Shown piece by piece: positions 38,101-38,585 of a DNA stretch of 38,585 nt. This stretch comes from a virus, in IMG/VR virus record IMGVR_UViG_3300031963_000388, positions 1 through 38,585 of that record; one strand, given 5' to 3'. The translations under genes were made by a program, and so were the position numbers. How positions within the stretch are numbered: the first letter of the stretch is position 1; each line of letters opens with the position of its first letter. Under the pieces are notes generated by a model. That model did no database searches and had not been told where the DNA came from. It saw nothing but the letters and a program-made list of their open reading frames with translations.

Positions 38101-38585
38101 ACAAGGTGGACAAGTTCACCACCGAAAAGATCGGCACAGGCGAGGGAGCGCAGGCTTATGGGTGGGGGTTGTATTTCGCGGGGAATAAGAAGGTTGCAGA
38201 GCAATACCGAAAAGGTCTTACAGAAAAAGATTTCATCCGAAAAGTCCGAGATGTGTTTAGTGAGTTTGATGGTGTAAATGAGCAAGAGGGTGCGTTGACG
38301 GAGCTTCCTTTGAGCGATGGCCAACGCAAGCTGCTTGATGTTCTAAAAAGAGAAGACTGGTGGGGTTTTGATTATCCGCACCAAGCGGTGCAAGCCGCGC
38401 TGCGTGAACCAGAAAATTTCGACACATCGCCCGATTTATACGAGGCGCTAAAAACCTTCGGCAACTTCTACACCGTCGATCTCGATGTCGAACCGGAAGA
38501 CCTCCTCGACTGGGACAAGCCGCTCTCCGAGCAGAGTCCGAAGGTGAAAGCGGCGTTGCAATCGGTTTCGGACAACTGGTTGTGG
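35193..38585 (+). CDS. Giant polyvalent virion protein, N-terminal part (runs off the right edge)
   Basis: From ATG 35193, two nt after the preceding stop, 1131 codons are open to the last base. It begins with helical charged sequence and has hydrophobic segments near nt 36365-36450 (AAYTGMAMIPYVGLPAVMGALANS) and 36810-36840 (MLWGGLIGGGAVGI). A region with GFRGFLRRMAIVVKDIFRRAYRLKRAIADGK (~37755-37855) is familiar from large mobile-element proteins. After AVSTDT and ANYSI linkers, an ADP-ribosyltransferase-like polyvalent domain starts (GAFHGTPHKVDKF, GEGAQAYGWGLYFAGNKKVAEQYRK) and is cut by the window end. Its missing half is at bases 3-230. The role is probably ejection into, and modification of, the host cell at infection. 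Confidence 0.85.
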   Translation, partial: MLQLIDDETASRYYNEIDTATGDDLQTKMSALESWATDKKAKQHRQEWDQVSGVFTDFDNYSASEGLNDLDEESRYQYANRQFIAHQTGGKFEDQMFVYPSKRDEVTDQMFGKTGVSEKEAFNLFKGAVESRKASEEALRELPGVLAQGVLKSAGEGKQFDEVDSWFAFDGWKQRHADKLGAMPAGWETAMLDSAVKLHARTEALMADVAPESKRAMDVLMKFTRPEDAESLPDADRSDVENLAKDFAKLTPEQRDGIYATLSYAAEADGAGMGKGFWEKVGEGVARGGVNIYDDAAMTAEDRQARQNISFFQDLLDKPQAEPDRMQTAESIQMQRDMAQDGLDKNKERLGELRVMREIRDLAQGRIDPIKTEMDGVLGSVVQGAYDFSQSAAYTGMAMIPYVGLPAVMGALANSNYLRMLDEYPDMDADAAYNLSLAIAGPQAVIERFQGGLLLGKLPYLNQAMKRLTDVRVPLPARLGLGYAGVVGAETVTELAQEAMPVVADQIASAVREDMPEFDSEKAWGEYREQAPKIFYSMLWGGLIGGGAVGIRELDRSGVFMRNVQELEMHGITGDAAQNIAAEQDADKATTLFREAWDKRSPEDIQAGISKRAAMLDAAQATQANPDLPTRRVEQAPDGTTTHIIEQNGQAVYRTSDPAAADMALINITRMMDRSRITGTTTGIVESMQFIDQVKQATNRGEDVQKLLLDGAPRTLFDDYEANPTEQNLDNLFSTVREFGYDISEPAELANFPVLASNQGELAEGIFKSVIRIQDGATGVEVMRDFSQDNLKRAIGEGRVTMDWVREQLNQVIPLIESDRIEGRKLGTETDTGVIESFSDVAVAYMTGRIRDEQVPAGFRGFLRRMAIVVKDIFRRAYRLKRAIADGKVDSNFESFLADSVGLNQQARVDTASSRVSKDIITDGGQMLMDFSIGSRTSAVSTDTPSIRASNATITGPANYSIGAFHGTPHKVDKFTTEKIGTGEGAQAYGWGLYFAGNKKVAEQYRKGLTEKDFIRKVRDVFSEFDGVNEQEGALTELPLSDGQRKLLDVLKREDWWGFDYPHQAVQAALREPENFDTSPDLYEALKTFGNFYTVDLDVEPEDLLDWDKPLSEQSPKVKAALQSVSDNWLW
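38011..38024 (+). repeat. TTTYGACTGATACC motif, copy 12 (in coding sequence, 13/14)
   Basis: TTTCGACTGATACT matches the consensus except for the last base. It encodes VSTDT in the linker before the ADP-ribosyltransferase-like domain, mirroring copy 1 on the other side of the same domain. Confidence 0.65.

Overview
The window reads as the genome of a temperate, T7-like (podovirus-type) tailed phage, and probably nearly all of it. Every convincing gene is on the + strand. The order is lysis cassette, attachment site and integrase, early and replication genes, packaging, head, tail and fibres, internal virion proteins, and one giant polyvalent gene. The giant gene runs off the right end and appears to resume at the left end: both ends fall in the same ADP-ribosyltransferase-like domain. 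The sequence therefore looks like a circular molecule cut inside this gene, with a 1-nt frame discrepancy in a G run at the junction. An unsplit attachment site in mid-genome (3' part of a tRNA-Leu gene, next to the integrase) also points to the non-integrated form. The host is not identifiable with certainty. The genome is GC-rich and encodes a lipoprotein with a lipobox in the lysis cassette, which fits a diderm (Gram-negative-type) host. A few small proteins resemble ones I associate with Verrucomicrobiota, but this is weak.

Layout. 3-5408: C-terminal part of the giant protein. 5444-6404: holin, lipoprotein and CHAP/NlpC-type endolysin in an ATGA-overlapping cassette. 6367-6604: attP region, with four copies of TGCCACAAG around the tRNA-Leu fragment, and a terminator. 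6617-8821: integrase, small regulators (two ribbon-helix-helix proteins and an excisionase-like HTH protein) with three copies of a 13-bp operator-like site, and two tiny membrane peptides. 8902-12434: RecT-like annealing protein, Cas4-like nuclease, a small probable winged-helix protein, and a C5-cytosine methyltransferase. A second, almost fully nested frame of the methyltransferase gene also looks like a phage protein family. 12431-16193: DUF1376 protein, DnaC-like loader, PD-(D/E)XK endonuclease, small proteins and a RusA-type resolvase. 16234-17908: terminase subunits. 18001-22849: pre-portal genes, portal, Bbp19-like protein, scaffold, a tRNA-like gene and major capsid protein. 22917-32366: tail tubular A fusion, fibres, lectin-like protein and tail tubular B. 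32359 to the end: GNAT-like protein, internal virion proteins and the N-terminal part of the giant protein.

The most unusual feature is a 14-bp asymmetric sequence, TTTYGACTGATACC. It occurs about a dozen times, nearly always in the direction of transcription. Several copies lie 0-9 nt before a start codon that has no clear Shine-Dalgarno sequence. Most are in the 14.4-21.9 kb late-gene region, and others sit in linker regions of the giant protein. It recalls the start-associated sequences and stoperators of mycobacteriophages, though its sequence is unrelated. No CI-like repressor or leftward immunity gene is visible, so control of lysogeny may rest on this motif, the small ribbon-helix-helix proteins and the GGTTTTAGTAACC sites.
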